Positions 1 through 8,226 of a DNA stretch of 38,905 nt are shown here, one piece after another (position 1 is the first letter of the stretch; every line of letters starts with the position of its first letter). The translations under genes and the position numbers were made by a program. The notes under the pieces were generated by a model, which saw only the letters and a program-made list of their open reading frames with translations, made no database searches and was not told the origin of the DNA. Source of the stretch: CAUZJO01 sp963580245 (GTDB lineage: Bacteria > Sumerlaeota > Sumerlaeia > MVZB01); contig CAUZJO010000021.1 in the NCBI GenBank assembly GCA_963580245.1, positions 1 through 38,905 on the forward strand. The letters are read 5' to 3'.

Positions 1-70
1 CGATGGCTTGCAGTTCAAACTTGAACAGATCGCCTTGCAGGTCTTCGCACGGGGAGGGCTTGGGTTTCAT
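1..70 (-). CDS. IS5-like transposase, N-terminal fragment (cut by window edge)
   Basis: Reading the minus strand from the ATG at 70-68 gives 23 residues beginning MKPKPSPCEDLQGDLF before the window ends. A basic, proline-containing start followed by a 'DLF' segment resembles the N-terminus of IS5/IS1182-type DDE transposases, which move their element by cut and paste. The catalytic domain lies outside the window. I could not place a terminal inverted repeat in the 300 bases upstream of the start. The family call rests on a short stretch and is tentative. Confidence 0.5.
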   Translation of the reverse strand, partial: MKPKPSPCEDLQGDLFKFELQAI

Positions 71-688
71 GGCGCCAACTTTGGCAAGGTTTCGGCGGCG
101 ACTGACCGCTTTTCTTGCAAAACTATAGACCACCCACCAGCGTTTTGATCCCATTGTTGTTGGGCAAGGGGTCTTTTTCAGGATCGACTATTTTGTCGCG
201 GGGGCGCAGTTTACGGCAGGGACCCCATTTAATATTGCGACGGGATATCTGGCCAAAGTCGAAGTAAAAGCAAGAAACTCCGCCGACCCCATTGGGGCTC
301 TATACGACTAAGTTCTCATTTTAATGGACATGAATCCGGAGGCGACGAATTACGGCGGCGGATGATGAGGCATCCTGGGAGGTGCGAGATGGTTTCAAAT
401 GATCACGACAAGGCACGCGGATTGGACATCGACCGACTCCAAAGCCGGACGGCGCAACCATGTGGTACATGCGGCCAATCAGGGCGGATTCGAGTTAGAG
501 GGAACCTCTAAGAATCCGGTTTGCAGTCATCCCCACGGGACTCCAATTCATTATCGGTTTGATTTCCCGCCTTCGCTGGCCTCCTTCGCCAAAGTAGCTT
601 TGGCTACGGCGGCTGAAAAACTACGGCGGGCTGAAAGCAATCGTCCCTACCGGGACTGAATTCCAAGAGGCGCCTTGATCCCTCTGCC
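71..688. other. Gene-free stretch after the IS fragment
   Basis: No convincing gene is seen here. The 86-codon plus-strand frame at 399-659 has no ribosome binding site and is made partly of palindromic repeat sequence. The first part (71 to about 300) probably includes the upstream end of the IS element and contains CCCC-ATT-GGGG at 287-297. The right part holds two compact hairpins, annotated separately. Confidence 0.5.
588..656. repeat. Palindromic intergenic repeat unit
   Basis: Two perfect hairpins lie close together. Positions 588-604 read GCCAAAG-TAG-CTTTGGC (7 bp stem) and 643-656 read GTCCC-TACC-GGGAC (5 bp stem). Between them 'ctacggcgg' appears twice with 'gctgaaa' after each copy. 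There is no T-run, so this is unlikely to be an intrinsic terminator for the gene ending at 689. It looks like a dispersed intergenic repeat, but the window holds only one copy. Confidence 0.4.
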
Positions 689-1564
689 TCAGCGTGAAGT
701 CTCCGGATCCCCCTTCTGCTTCCCCTCTTCGAACTCCCTGAGCCCCGGATCGATCCAAGCCTGCCAGGGGTAGTCGCTCAGGACCTGGTCGGTCGTGCGG
801 ACGAAGCCCTTGTAGGCCCAGATTTTGACCGCCGCGTCGTGCAGTTCGGGGACGCTGGAGTAGGTGGCGTCGGAGACCAGGATGGTTTGGTAGCTGCGGT
901 CGTAGGCGCCGGCCATCGTCTGCGAGACGCAGCATGGCGTGTCGTGACCGACGAAGAACAGCGTCGTGATGCCGTTCTCGCGCAGGAGATTATCGAGCGC
1001 GCTGGTGGAGAAGGCACCGCTCGAGAACTTCGCAATGAGCCTGTCGCCAGGCTTGGGCGCGATCCTGGAATTGAAACCGGTCGGTTGCGGCGCCCCCCCG
1101 ATCCCCAGATAGACGACCATCATCTTTTTCTCGCGAAACATGTTGACGAGCTTCTCCACGTTGGGCAACAGGACATTGTCCATCTGATCGCCCCAGTTCG
1201 CGGCCTGCTCGGCGTCAAGCTCGGCGATGCGGCGACACCAATCGCTCTGGCTGAAGGGCAGGCGGCCGGCGTTGAGGTCGACCACAATCAACGCGCAGCG
1301 CCTGGGTTCGATCCTCTGGATGTATTCGCGATAGCCCCTGACCGTAATCTTCACCCACCCATCGATGCCCGATTCCGTCCCGCCTTCGGTAAACGGAGAG
1401 AAGAACCGGTTGGGGTCAAACGTGTGCGTATTCCACTCGGTCGCGTCCGCCGGGGGGCTCTCGGACTCTTGGGCGGGTTCTTTCGCCTCCTCGGCCACCG
1501 CCGCCGCGATCAGGGCGACGAGCAGCATTGATTGCAAGAACGGACGAATCATGGTCGCGCGCAT
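689..1564 (-). CDS. Secreted isochorismatase-family cysteine hydrolase
   Basis: This is a member of the isochorismatase-like hydrolase superfamily (nicotinamidases, isochorismatases, related amidases). The family triad is visible: Asp in ALIVVDLN, Lys in GDRLIAKF, and Cys in DTPCCVSQ followed by the usual stretch AGAYDRSYQTILVSDA. I chose the ATG at 1564 rather than the upstream one at 1645, because GGAGG lies 11 bases before it and a signal peptide then starts at once (MIRPF, hydrophobic LLVALIAAAVA, cleavage before EEAKEP). The product is therefore probably exported, unlike most cytoplasmic family members. About 70 residues of acidic linker precede the catalytic domain. The substrate cannot be told from sequence. 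It lies downstream of the alpha/beta hydrolase gene, 80 bases apart on the same strand. Confidence 0.8.
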   Translation of the reverse strand: MRATMIRPFLQSMLLVALIAAAVAEEAKEPAQESESPPADATEWNTHTFDPNRFFSPFTEGGTESGIDGWVKITVRGYREYIQRIEPRRCALIVVDLNAGRLPFSQSDWCRRIAELDAEQAANWGDQMDNVLLPNVEKLVNMFREKKMMVVYLGIGGAPQPTGFNSRIAPKPGDRLIAKFSSGAFSTSALDNLLRENGITTLFFVGHDTPCCVSQTMAGAYDRSYQTILVSDATYSSVPELHDAAVKIWAYKGFVRTTDQVLSDYPWQAWIDPGLREFEEGKQKGDPETSR

Positions 1565-1644
1565 TTTATTGTGAACCTCCGTAACTGAGATCGATTTTTC
1601 AAACCGTGCCTGGATCCGGTCACGGTTGGGATGTTTGGGCGTCA

Positions 1645-2613
1645 TCAGCGGTCCGCAAAACCGCTGGTACTCAAAAAGCGCACAAGCCTATACACGGTTG
1701 TGTGGTGAGTCAGACCACGGGTATCGGGTTGATGCGTGCCGCAGAACATCAAGAGTACCCGCCGGCGCCGCAAAAGGTCGTCGGTCACTTTATCTTCTCG
1801 AATCAACTCGTAGGGAACCTCCCGTTCTCCCATCTGAACCATCATGTCAACGTGTTGCCAGCCGAAAATATCGGTGAATACACTGAACAGCCGTACCCGC
1901 CGGTTCCGCGCCGCCCAGGCGACCAATTGGTCATAACGATCATGGCATCCGTCCAGGATGTAGACTTCTTCAATGTGGTCTTCCAGACCCCCATGCTCCA
2001 CGCAATACGTGATCACCCGATAACCCGCGCTGTGACCGGTCAAGGCGATCTTCCCGAGGCGGGCCGAGTCGTCGATTTTGCCTTCCTGCTTCAGCGTTTC
2101 CACGACCTCGAGAACCAGTCGCTTCAGGCCGTCGGGATCCTCCAGTTTGCCCCCGCCAAGGTCGGCCGCGATACGGGGTCCCTGCGGCACGACCATGATC
2201 ACGTTCTTGCCGCTCTCATGGACTTGTTTACGCAGGTTCCAATCTTCCTGCTTGAACGAATTCTCCACGTTCATGTAAGCGCCGTGAAAGAAGATCAGCA
2301 AGTCAACCTCATCACCGGCGCGATATCCCCGGGGAATGAAAAGGCCCACGCTACTGTCCACATAATGCGGATCGCGCGGAAAAAACTCCTCCTCAAACTT
2401 GGTCACCCAATGTCCATCGCGCGGCGGTTTGTACAATTGCTTAAACGTAAAACCGTCTTTGCGACTCTCGTGGGGATACGGGGCGTTCTGCATCTGAAAG
2501 ACGGAGGTCTCTCCATATTCGTTCACCTCCCACTCCGCGCTCGAACGATCGCTACTGGAACAAAAACATAGGAATCCCACGAGGAGTAGCAGGAATTTTG
2601 TTTGTCGCATCAT
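1645..2613 (-). CDS. Secreted alpha/beta hydrolase
   Basis: An alpha/beta-hydrolase fold protein, probably an exported esterase or peptidase-like enzyme. The oxyanion-side HG is in LLIFFHGAYMN (about residue 110) and the nucleophile elbow is GHSAG (about 193-197), with a likely acid in the following LDGCHD strand. The N-terminus is a typical signal (MMRQTKFLLLLVGFLCFCSSS). The FLC/CSS region could be a weak lipobox but does not fit the consensus well. A GTG at 2625 opens the frame. GGAG just downstream of it points to one of the ATGs at 2613 or 2610 as the real start, so 2613 is used. A hairpin with a T-rich tail lies immediately upstream (2624-2665). It may form a transcription unit with the isochorismatase-like gene. 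Substrate unknown. Confidence 0.72.
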   Translation of the reverse strand: MMRQTKFLLLLVGFLCFCSSSDRSSAEWEVNEYGETSVFQMQNAPYPHESRKDGFTFKQLYKPPRDGHWVTKFEEEFFPRDPHYVDSSVGLFIPRGYRAGDEVDLLIFFHGAYMNVENSFKQEDWNLRKQVHESGKNVIMVVPQGPRIAADLGGGKLEDPDGLKRLVLEVVETLKQEGKIDDSARLGKIALTGHSAGYRVITYCVEHGGLEDHIEEVYILDGCHDRYDQLVAWAARNRRVRLFSVFTDIFGWQHVDMMVQMGEREVPYELIREDKVTDDLLRRRRVLLMFCGTHQPDTRGLTHHTTVYRLVRFLSTSGFADR

Positions 2614-2623
2614 CATCGGCTCC

Positions 2624-2665
2624 ACGAAAAGAAAGTTATGGCGAGTCTCCCCCAGGGGGCTCGCC
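2624..2665 (-). terminator. Hairpin plus T-rich tail between YHYH gene and hydrolase
   Basis: On the minus strand GGCGAG pairs with CTCGCC, and inside it CCCC pairs with GGGG. The stem is followed by ATAACTTTCTTTTC, as expected for an intrinsic terminator of the YHYH gene ending at 2770. The tail runs straight into the ribosome binding site of the next gene. It could therefore end one transcript or act as an attenuator-like leader for the hydrolase. Confidence 0.4.
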
Positions 2666-2769
2666 GGCTTCGGTCAACTTGTCAACCTTGCTGGATTCCA
2701 GCTCCCCTCTTTACGCGTGGACACTCGACACTCCCACTATCATCGACACGAAAGATACGCTGGATTCTC

Positions 2770-3864
2770 TCAATGGAAGAGCAGCCACTTAGAAGAGGAG
2801 ACTCCGTTCTCGGGACCAGGAACGTAGTCCACGGTATTTCCCGGGACTGAGACCGTCTGATTCATATTATCCCGCGCCACGACACCGTAATATTGCGGGC
2901 CTATCGCGTACGGGTAGGCGGAATCGCCGTCCCCGTCAATCGTGGCGAAGTAAGCGTAAGTCCCATCTAGATTTTTGGGGGTGACCGTGGTTCGTCCGTT
3001 GTGTTCGTCGAGATCGCCCAAATCAGGCACGTACTCGAAATCCTCGATATAACGGCCGTCGAAGTTCCCCGACGGCGCGGGCTGCGGCGTCCGTTCCCCG
3101 GATCTGAGCCGATAACTGCTCTCCATGCGAGTAACCCCACCCGTGCCGTCAGGATTGGTAAATCCGTGGGGGCCGTAGACGAGAAACCCATCAAACGCGA
3201 AACCAAGGATGGGAGAGTGGGAACCGCCATCGTCTCCGAGCTGGGCGCGAAGGCTGGGCGATTGTTGGTGATGGTGATATATTCCGGAATCGAAACCATT
3301 GACCGGGGGCTCCGGCATGGGCCCCGCGATAGGCGCTGGGTGCTCTAAAGCGGCATCGAATCCATTATCCGTGTTTGGCAATAGTCCACCCCCAACCGTT
3401 ACGGCATTCTGGTGCCAAACGTCGAAATCCACATGGCCGTCCTCGGCATTGAAGAGGGCGACTCCATTAACCCAGACGCCAATCGCCCCAAGTGGCACCT
3501 CGGTTTTGGTTCCGATCTCCTCCATGGGAGTTTTCGGTATGCGAAATAGCCAGTTTCTGTCGGTGGCCACGGTGGGATTGCCGTCCGGCCATGGCCCGAT
3601 CGGGTAGGATGGTACACCGGTTGCATTGATATAGACATCGGTATCATTGTAGCGCACTCGCTGTGCATCAGCATCGATTTGGCCAACCACGGCATGAATC
3701 GTTTCGCACCCATCGCACTCGCTTCTTCCCTTTTCGCCAGCATCATTGAGTTGCCACGCACTGACGCTCGGCGTAATGGCTTGGGCTTTTATGGATATGT
3801 TTATCAAGGCGAAAGAAGATCCTGGTAGTAGAATCGTCGGAGGAGGAATTCTAAGAAAGCGCAT
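2770..3864 (-). CDS. Secreted YHYH domain protein
   Basis: The C-terminal two thirds match the YHYH domain: GIYHHHQQSPSL, then HSPILGFAFDGFLVYGP with nearby glycines and aromatics, and a late TYAYFATIDGDG-type segment. YHYH proteins are extracellular and their function is not established; the His cluster has suggested metal or ligand binding. The N-terminus (MRFLRIPPP, then a moderately hydrophobic stretch to about residue 29) could be a signal peptide, consistent with export. The gene is single, with folD 265 bases upstream on the same strand. A hairpin follows its 3' end (2624-2665). The 265-base gap 3865-4129 holds only a weak imperfect hairpin near 4061-4091. Confidence 0.72.
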   Translation of the reverse strand: MRFLRIPPPTILLPGSSFALINISIKAQAITPSVSAWQLNDAGEKGRSECDGCETIHAVVGQIDADAQRVRYNDTDVYINATGVPSYPIGPWPDGNPTVATDRNWLFRIPKTPMEEIGTKTEVPLGAIGVWVNGVALFNAEDGHVDFDVWHQNAVTVGGGLLPNTDNGFDAALEHPAPIAGPMPEPPVNGFDSGIYHHHQQSPSLRAQLGDDGGSHSPILGFAFDGFLVYGPHGFTNPDGTGGVTRMESSYRLRSGERTPQPAPSGNFDGRYIEDFEYVPDLGDLDEHNGRTTVTPKNLDGTYAYFATIDGDGDSAYPYAIGPQYYGVVARDNMNQTVSVPGNTVDYVPGPENGVSSSKWLLFH

Positions 3865-4129
3865 GCTTCAATCTACTTTGGACAATTCAACTGTTACCAC
3901 GGTCAAAGTAATTGAGCCGACATTTCCCCTTGAACTAACCAAACCGTTCGATTCAACCAACCCTGAGTGGATCATCCTGCCATGCGGAGTCCCCTGCAAG
4001 GGATTTCTCCCGGAACTCGATTTATGGTGGGTCTGCCATGCTTTCGCGGGCCGAAATATCAGTGACCACTCGCCTGTTTCGGTGGCTCACGTTGGTCGCT
4101 ATAAAATCGACGCGGGGGAATCGTTCGTC

Positions 4130-5032
4130 TCAATGGCATTGGACTTTCGCCCCCATGCGCCCGCGCCAGCTCTCGATCGTGTTCGACAGCAGCATGGCGA
4201 TCGTCATCGGCCCCACGCCGCCTGGGACTGGGGTGATGGCGCCGGCGATGGGGAGGACGGCGTCGAAATCGACGTCCCCGACCAGACGTTTGCCGCTTTT
4301 GGTCGAGGGGTCGTCGATGCGGTTGATCCCCACGTCGATCACCGTGGCGCCGGGCTTGACGAACTCGGCCGTCACGAACCGCGCCCGGCCGATCGCCACG
4401 ATCAGGATATCGCCCAGGCGGCAGGCGCCCGGCAGGTCGGCCGTGCGCGAGTGGCAAATCGTGACCGTCGTGTTCGCCCCCTCTCCCTTGCGAATCATCA
4501 GCAGTGCCATCGGCGTCCCCACGATGTTGGAGCGGCCCAAGACCACGACGTGCCGGCCTTCGGTCGGGATCCCGTGGCGAATGAGCAGCTGCTGGCACCC
4601 CAGCGGCGTGCACGGCACGAACCCCGGCAGCCCGGTCGAAAGCCGCCCGGCGTTGATCGGATGGAAGCCGTCAACGTCCTTCTCGGGATCCAGGGCCATG
4701 ATCACGGCGCTTTCGTCCATCCGCGGCGGGAGCGGGAGTTGGCAGAGGATGCCGTCAACGGCGGGATCGGCGTTGAGCGCGGCGATCTGCTCGAGCAATC
4801 GCTCCTGGGGCGTCTCGGCGTCCAGCTCGACCTTGACCGAATGGAACCCGGCCTCGGCGCAGGCGCGGTTCTTGTTGCGCACGTAGACGGCACTGGCGGG
4901 ATTGTCGCCAACCAGGATCGTCGCCAACCCCGGGGGCCGATGCCCTCGCGCGACCCCCTCGCGCACCCCCTCGGCCACTTCCTCGCGAATCTCGAGCGCC
5001 GTCGCCTTGCCGTCGATGATCTTGGCCGTCAT
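4130..5032 (-). CDS. folD: Bifunctional methylenetetrahydrofolate dehydrogenase/cyclohydrolase
   Basis: FolD interconverts 5,10-methylene-, methenyl- and 10-formyl-tetrahydrofolate using NADP, supplying one-carbon units in the cytoplasm. At 300 residues it is full length. The catalytic YVRNK motif (Tyr50, Lys54) is intact, as are CQLPLPP (97-103) and KDVDGFHP around 119-125. The Rossmann-type GRSNIVGTP (166-174) and the C-terminal TPVPGGVGPMT (about 267-277) complete the family signature. The ATG at 5032 gives the normal N-terminus (MTAKIIDGKATA). It lies alone between the YHYH gene and smpB, about 300 bases from the latter. Confidence 0.97.
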   Translation of the reverse strand: MTAKIIDGKATALEIREEVAEGVREGVARGHRPPGLATILVGDNPASAVYVRNKNRACAEAGFHSVKVELDAETPQERLLEQIAALNADPAVDGILCQLPLPPRMDESAVIMALDPEKDVDGFHPINAGRLSTGLPGFVPCTPLGCQQLLIRHGIPTEGRHVVVLGRSNIVGTPMALLMIRKGEGANTTVTICHSRTADLPGACRLGDILIVAIGRARFVTAEFVKPGATVIDVGINRIDDPSTKSGKRLVGDVDFDAVLPIAGAITPVPGGVGPMTIAMLLSNTIESWRGRMGAKVQCH

Positions 5033-5115
5033 AGAGGCACCTTATTGCGAAAGTTAAGCGATGTTGGCGACATGAGAAGAAGCTGTCAAGCCCGCCGGGA
5101 GTGAGTTGAACAAAG

Positions 5116-5140
5116 GGGTGTGATTCAGTTTTTGGGAGTA
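5116..5140 (+). repeat. Left copy of a 25-base direct repeat flanking smpB
   Basis: Positions 5116-5140 (beginning GGGTGTGATTCAG, ending TTGGGAGTA) recur with a few changes at 5889-5912, in the same orientation. The two copies bracket smpB. The rest of the 297-base gap between smpB and folD holds no gene. Confidence 0.4.
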
Positions 5141-5264
5141 AGCGCCGTTTCGCTGAAGGGTTCCGATTCTCCCTGATGATCGGTGCTCGGCTTCCGTCCT
5201 CGAAATCTTCAATCGAAAAGAAAGAGCATCACTCAGGGGACACCCAATCGAATCCAGAATAAAT

Positions 5265-5306
5265 CCGAGGACGAGGGACGAGGACGGGAGCCGGGAGCCG
5301 GGAGCC
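5265..5306. repeat. Simple tandem repeats downstream of smpB
   Basis: Short direct repeats: GACGAGG-type units near 5268-5286, followed by three GGGAGCC units up to 5306. They occupy the gap just past the smpB stop codon. No reading frame here is credible. Confidence 0.55.
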
Positions 5307-5329
5307 GATAAGGAAGTCCGCACCCCGAT

Positions 5330-5803
5330 TCAGCGTCTCACGCTTGCGGCGCGGCGCAGCTCGCGCTCCTGGTCGCGGCGTTTGAGGTCTTGGCGTTTGT
5401 CGTATTGCCTCTTGCCGCGGGCCAGGCCCAGCAGGACCTTGGCCCACCCGCGCTTGAAATAGACCTGCAGTGGGATCATCGTGTAGCCCTTGCGCGCCAG
5501 CAGGCCCGCCAGCCGCTCGACCTCGCGCTTGTGGATCAGCAGCTTGCGTTCGCGCACCGGATCCACGTTAAAACGGTTCCCCTGCTCGTAGGGCGAGATA
5601 TGAAACTGGCACAGCCAGGCCTCGTCGCCCTTGATGCGGGCATAGGCTTCCTGCAGGCTGCCCTTGCCTTGGCGCAGGCTCTTGACCTCGGTCCCCTTCA
5701 GTCCGATCCCCGCCTCCAGCGTTTCCTCGATCTTATACTCATGGCTCGCTTTGCGGTTCTGGCAAACGATCTTGAGGGCGGGTTTGGTTGCCTGTTCGGT
5801 CAT
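5330..5803 (-). CDS. smpB: SsrA-binding protein SmpB
   Basis: SmpB binds tmRNA and brings it to stalled ribosomes for trans-translation. The sequence shows KIVCQNRKASHEYKIEETLEAG near the start, GIGLKGTEVKSLRQGKGSL, then EAWLCQFHISPYEQGN and the basic C-terminal tail (LARGKRQYDKRQ onward) that mimics the tRNA anticodon arm. The ATG at 5803 is chosen over the one at 5830 because GGAGG lies ten bases before it and homologues begin near there. The protein is then 157 residues, the usual size. No tmRNA gene was recognised in the window. The gene is bracketed by repeats on both sides. Confidence 0.95.
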   Translation of the reverse strand: MTEQATKPALKIVCQNRKASHEYKIEETLEAGIGLKGTEVKSLRQGKGSLQEAYARIKGDEAWLCQFHISPYEQGNRFNVDPVRERKLLIHKREVERLAGLLARKGYTMIPLQVYFKRGWAKVLLGLARGKRQYDKRQDLKRRDQERELRRAASVRR

Positions 5804-5888
5804 GAAACTTGGATCCTCCGATCCAACCATGGATTGTTGACCGAATCCTCATCGCGCCGCAATGTCTAATCGAGCCATTGTGATCGAT

Positions 5889-5912
5889 GGGTGTGATGCA
5901 GACTTGGGAGTA
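5889..5912 (+). repeat. Right copy of the direct repeat flanking smpB
   Basis: Matches 5116-5140 in the same orientation, with a shared GGGTGTGAT start, CAG in the middle and TTGGGAGTA end. It has a one-base length difference and three or so substitutions. It lies in the smpB upstream region. Confidence 0.4.
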
Positions 5913-5938
5913 TAAGCCGCTCCGATGCAATGTGTCCG
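5909..5938 (-). promoter_or_regulatory. Possible sigma70-type promoter for smpB
   Basis: On the minus strand CGGACA (5938-5933) is followed after 18 bases by TATACT (5914-5909). The -10 is good and the -35 weak. It lies about 105 bases upstream of the smpB start. Tentative. Confidence 0.3.
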
Positions 5939-5939
5939 T

Positions 5940-6076
<137 letters not shown>

Positions 6077-6227
6077 TTGGGAGCCGATTATCAACGAGGC
6101 CCATGGCGACCAACATGACCCGAATTCAAGCCCCGTCGCGCCCAATCATCCGCCGAACCCGACTCTCACGTTTACATGCCCCCCGCCCGTCTGAGACCAT
6201 ATCGTCCGGCAAATCACCGAACGTCTC

Positions 6228-7055
6228 ATGATCACGGATAACCAAACCCAGCCCCCGGCCGTTGACCTGGACCAGATTACCCTGTGGCGGGGACCCAACC
6301 GCCGGCGGTTGATCGACGGCGTGAGCTGGCGCGTGCTGCGAGGGACGTGTTGCGCCGTCCTGGGGCCCAACGGGGCCGGCAAGTCGACCTTGCTCGCGGT
6401 CATCAACGGATTTCTATGGCCGCAACGGGGGACGGTCAGCATCCTGGGCGAGCGTTACGGCCACACCGATCTGCCCAAACTACGCGAGCGGATCGGGATG
6501 CTCGGCCACTCGCGCCTGCCCGAGTTCCATCCCGAGATGACGGCGCTGGAGACGGTCGTGGCCGGCCGTTGGGGGACGATCGTCATCCCGCCCCACCGCC
6601 GTCCCACCGCCGACGACCTGGAGACCGCCCGCCGCGAACTGGACACCACGGGCATGTTGGAACGCGAGCAAACGCCCTACGGCCAGCTGTCCAGCGGCGA
6701 GCAGGTCCGGGTGCTCCTGGCCCGAGCCGTGGTCGCCCGGCCGGACCTGCTGGTGTTGGACGAACCGACCGTCTCGCTCGATATGAATGGTCGCGCGGCC
6801 TTCACCGCGGCGATCGACCGTTTGCTGAGCGAGCGAACCAGTCTGAGCGTGGTTCTGGTCACCCACCATGTCGAGGACCTGCCTCGCGCGGCCCACGATG
6901 TCCTCCTGCTGCGAGCGGGACGGGCCGTGGCCTCGGGTCCGATCGCCCGTTCGCTCACTTCGCTCTCGCTCAGCCAGACCTTCGGCTGCCGGGTCGAGCT
7001 GTTCCATGAAGACGGCCGCTACTGGACCCGTGTCCGCCCCGGCAAGCTGAGATGA
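6228..7055 (+). CDS. Stand-alone ABC transporter ATP-binding protein
   Basis: A 275-residue cytoplasmic ABC ATPase. Walker A is GPNGAGKST (46-54), the signature LSSGEQ (154-159), Walker B LLVLDEP (174-180) and the switch histidine is in VTHH (211-214). The usual Q-loop glutamine position is occupied by a segment reading MLGHSR, similar to the small ModF/YlmA-like subgroup in which the Q is also replaced. No permease or binding protein lies next to it, so its partner is encoded elsewhere or it works without one. The start at 6228 lacks a clear ribosome binding site. It converges on the flippase-like gene; the 137-base gap between them shows no strong terminator. Substrate unknown. Confidence 0.85.
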   Translation: MITDNQTQPPAVDLDQITLWRGPNRRRLIDGVSWRVLRGTCCAVLGPNGAGKSTLLAVINGFLWPQRGTVSILGERYGHTDLPKLRERIGMLGHSRLPEFHPEMTALETVVAGRWGTIVIPPHRRPTADDLETARRELDTTGMLEREQTPYGQLSSGEQVRVLLARAVVARPDLLVLDEPTVSLDMNGRAAFTAAIDRLLSERTSLSVVLVTHHVEDLPRAAHDVLLLRAGRAVASGPIARSLTSLSLSQTFGCRVELFHEDGRYWTRVRPGKLR

Positions 7056-7192
7056 ACCGCTGCCCCATCCTCTGATCCATCCGCAATAAGCGACCGACGG
7101 GAGACGATCCCCGTTGGAATTCCCTGCCCCATTGTCGGCGCGGCATCTCGACGGCGGTCTCGGCCTCTCCTCACGAACGAGAATTTGCGCGT

Positions 7193-8215
7193 CTATTCGA
7201 TTTCCTCCGTAGGGGCGGTCGTCGTTCCCCGCCGGCGCAATTCCCCGGCTGCGCGGCGCAGGCCCATGGGCGCCCAATGCCACGCGATCAGCCCCAACAG
7301 GCCACCCCCCACGAACATGACAAGGAAGATCGCCATCCCCAACGCCACCGCCTGAGTCTGAGACAGCGGCGGATTCAACGCCCCGAAAAATAAAATCAAA
7401 CACGCCTCCCGCGTGCCCAGGCCCGAGATCGAGATCGGCACGAACGTCATCACGTTGGTCGCCGCCATCAACATCGCCATGTCGACATAGGGAACCGTGA
7501 AGCCCAACGCACGCGCGCAGCACTCGCACTGGAGGAAAAAGATCGCATAGGAGCACACGGTCAGCGCCGTGCAGATCAACAACCGCGGCACCGAGAGCAC
7601 CTTGAGTCCATCGGCGAACTGACCGACCCGCTCCTCGATCGTTTCCCGATGGCGGCAAAGAACCGGCAAGCCCGCCGCCCACGCGCCCGCGCCCCGCGCC
7701 ACTCGCTCGTTCAGGAACAGCAACGGCAAGAACAGAACCACGCACGCGGCCAGGAAAACCGGCCAGGGCAACAGTTCACCGACGACCGTGAATCGCACGA
7801 CCCCCATCAGCCCCAGCGTGATGAGCAGATAGAGATCAAAGAGTCGGTCGGCGAGGACGCTCGAGAACGCTCCAGCCAGCGGCATGCCGTAATCGTGGCG
7901 CAGCGTAAAGGCCTTGGCCATCTCTCCCAGCCGCCCGGGCGTTAGGAACCCCAACAGCAGTGCCCCGCCGTACGCCAGAATCGCCCGCCCACGAGTGAGC
8001 CCCACACCCTGCCAGTGCACCATTCGCTGCCAGCGCAATGCCTTGAGCCCCAGTTGCGGCAGATTGAACAACCAGGCCAGCCCCAGCCACTCCCATCGCA
8101 CATCTCCCAGAGCCGCCAGCAAATTGCGCGGCCCGGCATAAAAGATCAATCCGACAAGCAGCAACGGCCCCAACCAGCGCAACAGTCGAAAGGCGCGTGA
8201 AGCGGATTGGGCCAT
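7193..8215 (-). CDS. Flippase-like integral membrane protein (UPF0104/LPG synthase TM family)
   Basis: A 340-residue inner-membrane protein with about eight hydrophobic segments. It resembles the lysylphosphatidylglycerol synthase transmembrane region family: an RWQRM-type segment after the second helix, GFLTPGRLGEMAKAF, and the late SISGLGTREA motif are the family landmarks. The soluble aminoacyl-transfer domain of MprF is absent. Members of this size often sit in glycan clusters and are suspected lipid or glycolipid flippases. It starts 11 bases after the stop codon of the 605-residue protein, so the two are almost certainly cotranscribed. Acting on a glycolipid intermediate is an inference from that context. 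Confidence 0.83.
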   Translation of the reverse strand: MAQSASRAFRLLRWLGPLLLVGLIFYAGPRNLLAALGDVRWEWLGLAWLFNLPQLGLKALRWQRMVHWQGVGLTRGRAILAYGGALLLGFLTPGRLGEMAKAFTLRHDYGMPLAGAFSSVLADRLFDLYLLITLGLMGVVRFTVVGELLPWPVFLAACVVLFLPLLFLNERVARGAGAWAAGLPVLCRHRETIEERVGQFADGLKVLSVPRLLICTALTVCSYAIFFLQCECCARALGFTVPYVDMAMLMAATNVMTFVPISISGLGTREACLILFFGALNPPLSQTQAVALGMAIFLVMFVGGGLLGLIAWHWAPMGLRRAAGELRRRGTTTAPTEEIE

Positions 8216-8226
8216 CAGGCGGCTCT

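Noticed and set aside
399..659. 86-codon plus-strand frame
   Set aside because: No ribosome binding site, no family resemblance, and its 3' part is palindromic repeat.
839..1531. 230-codon plus-strand frame
   Set aside because: Antisense to the isochorismatase-family gene with its intact triad.
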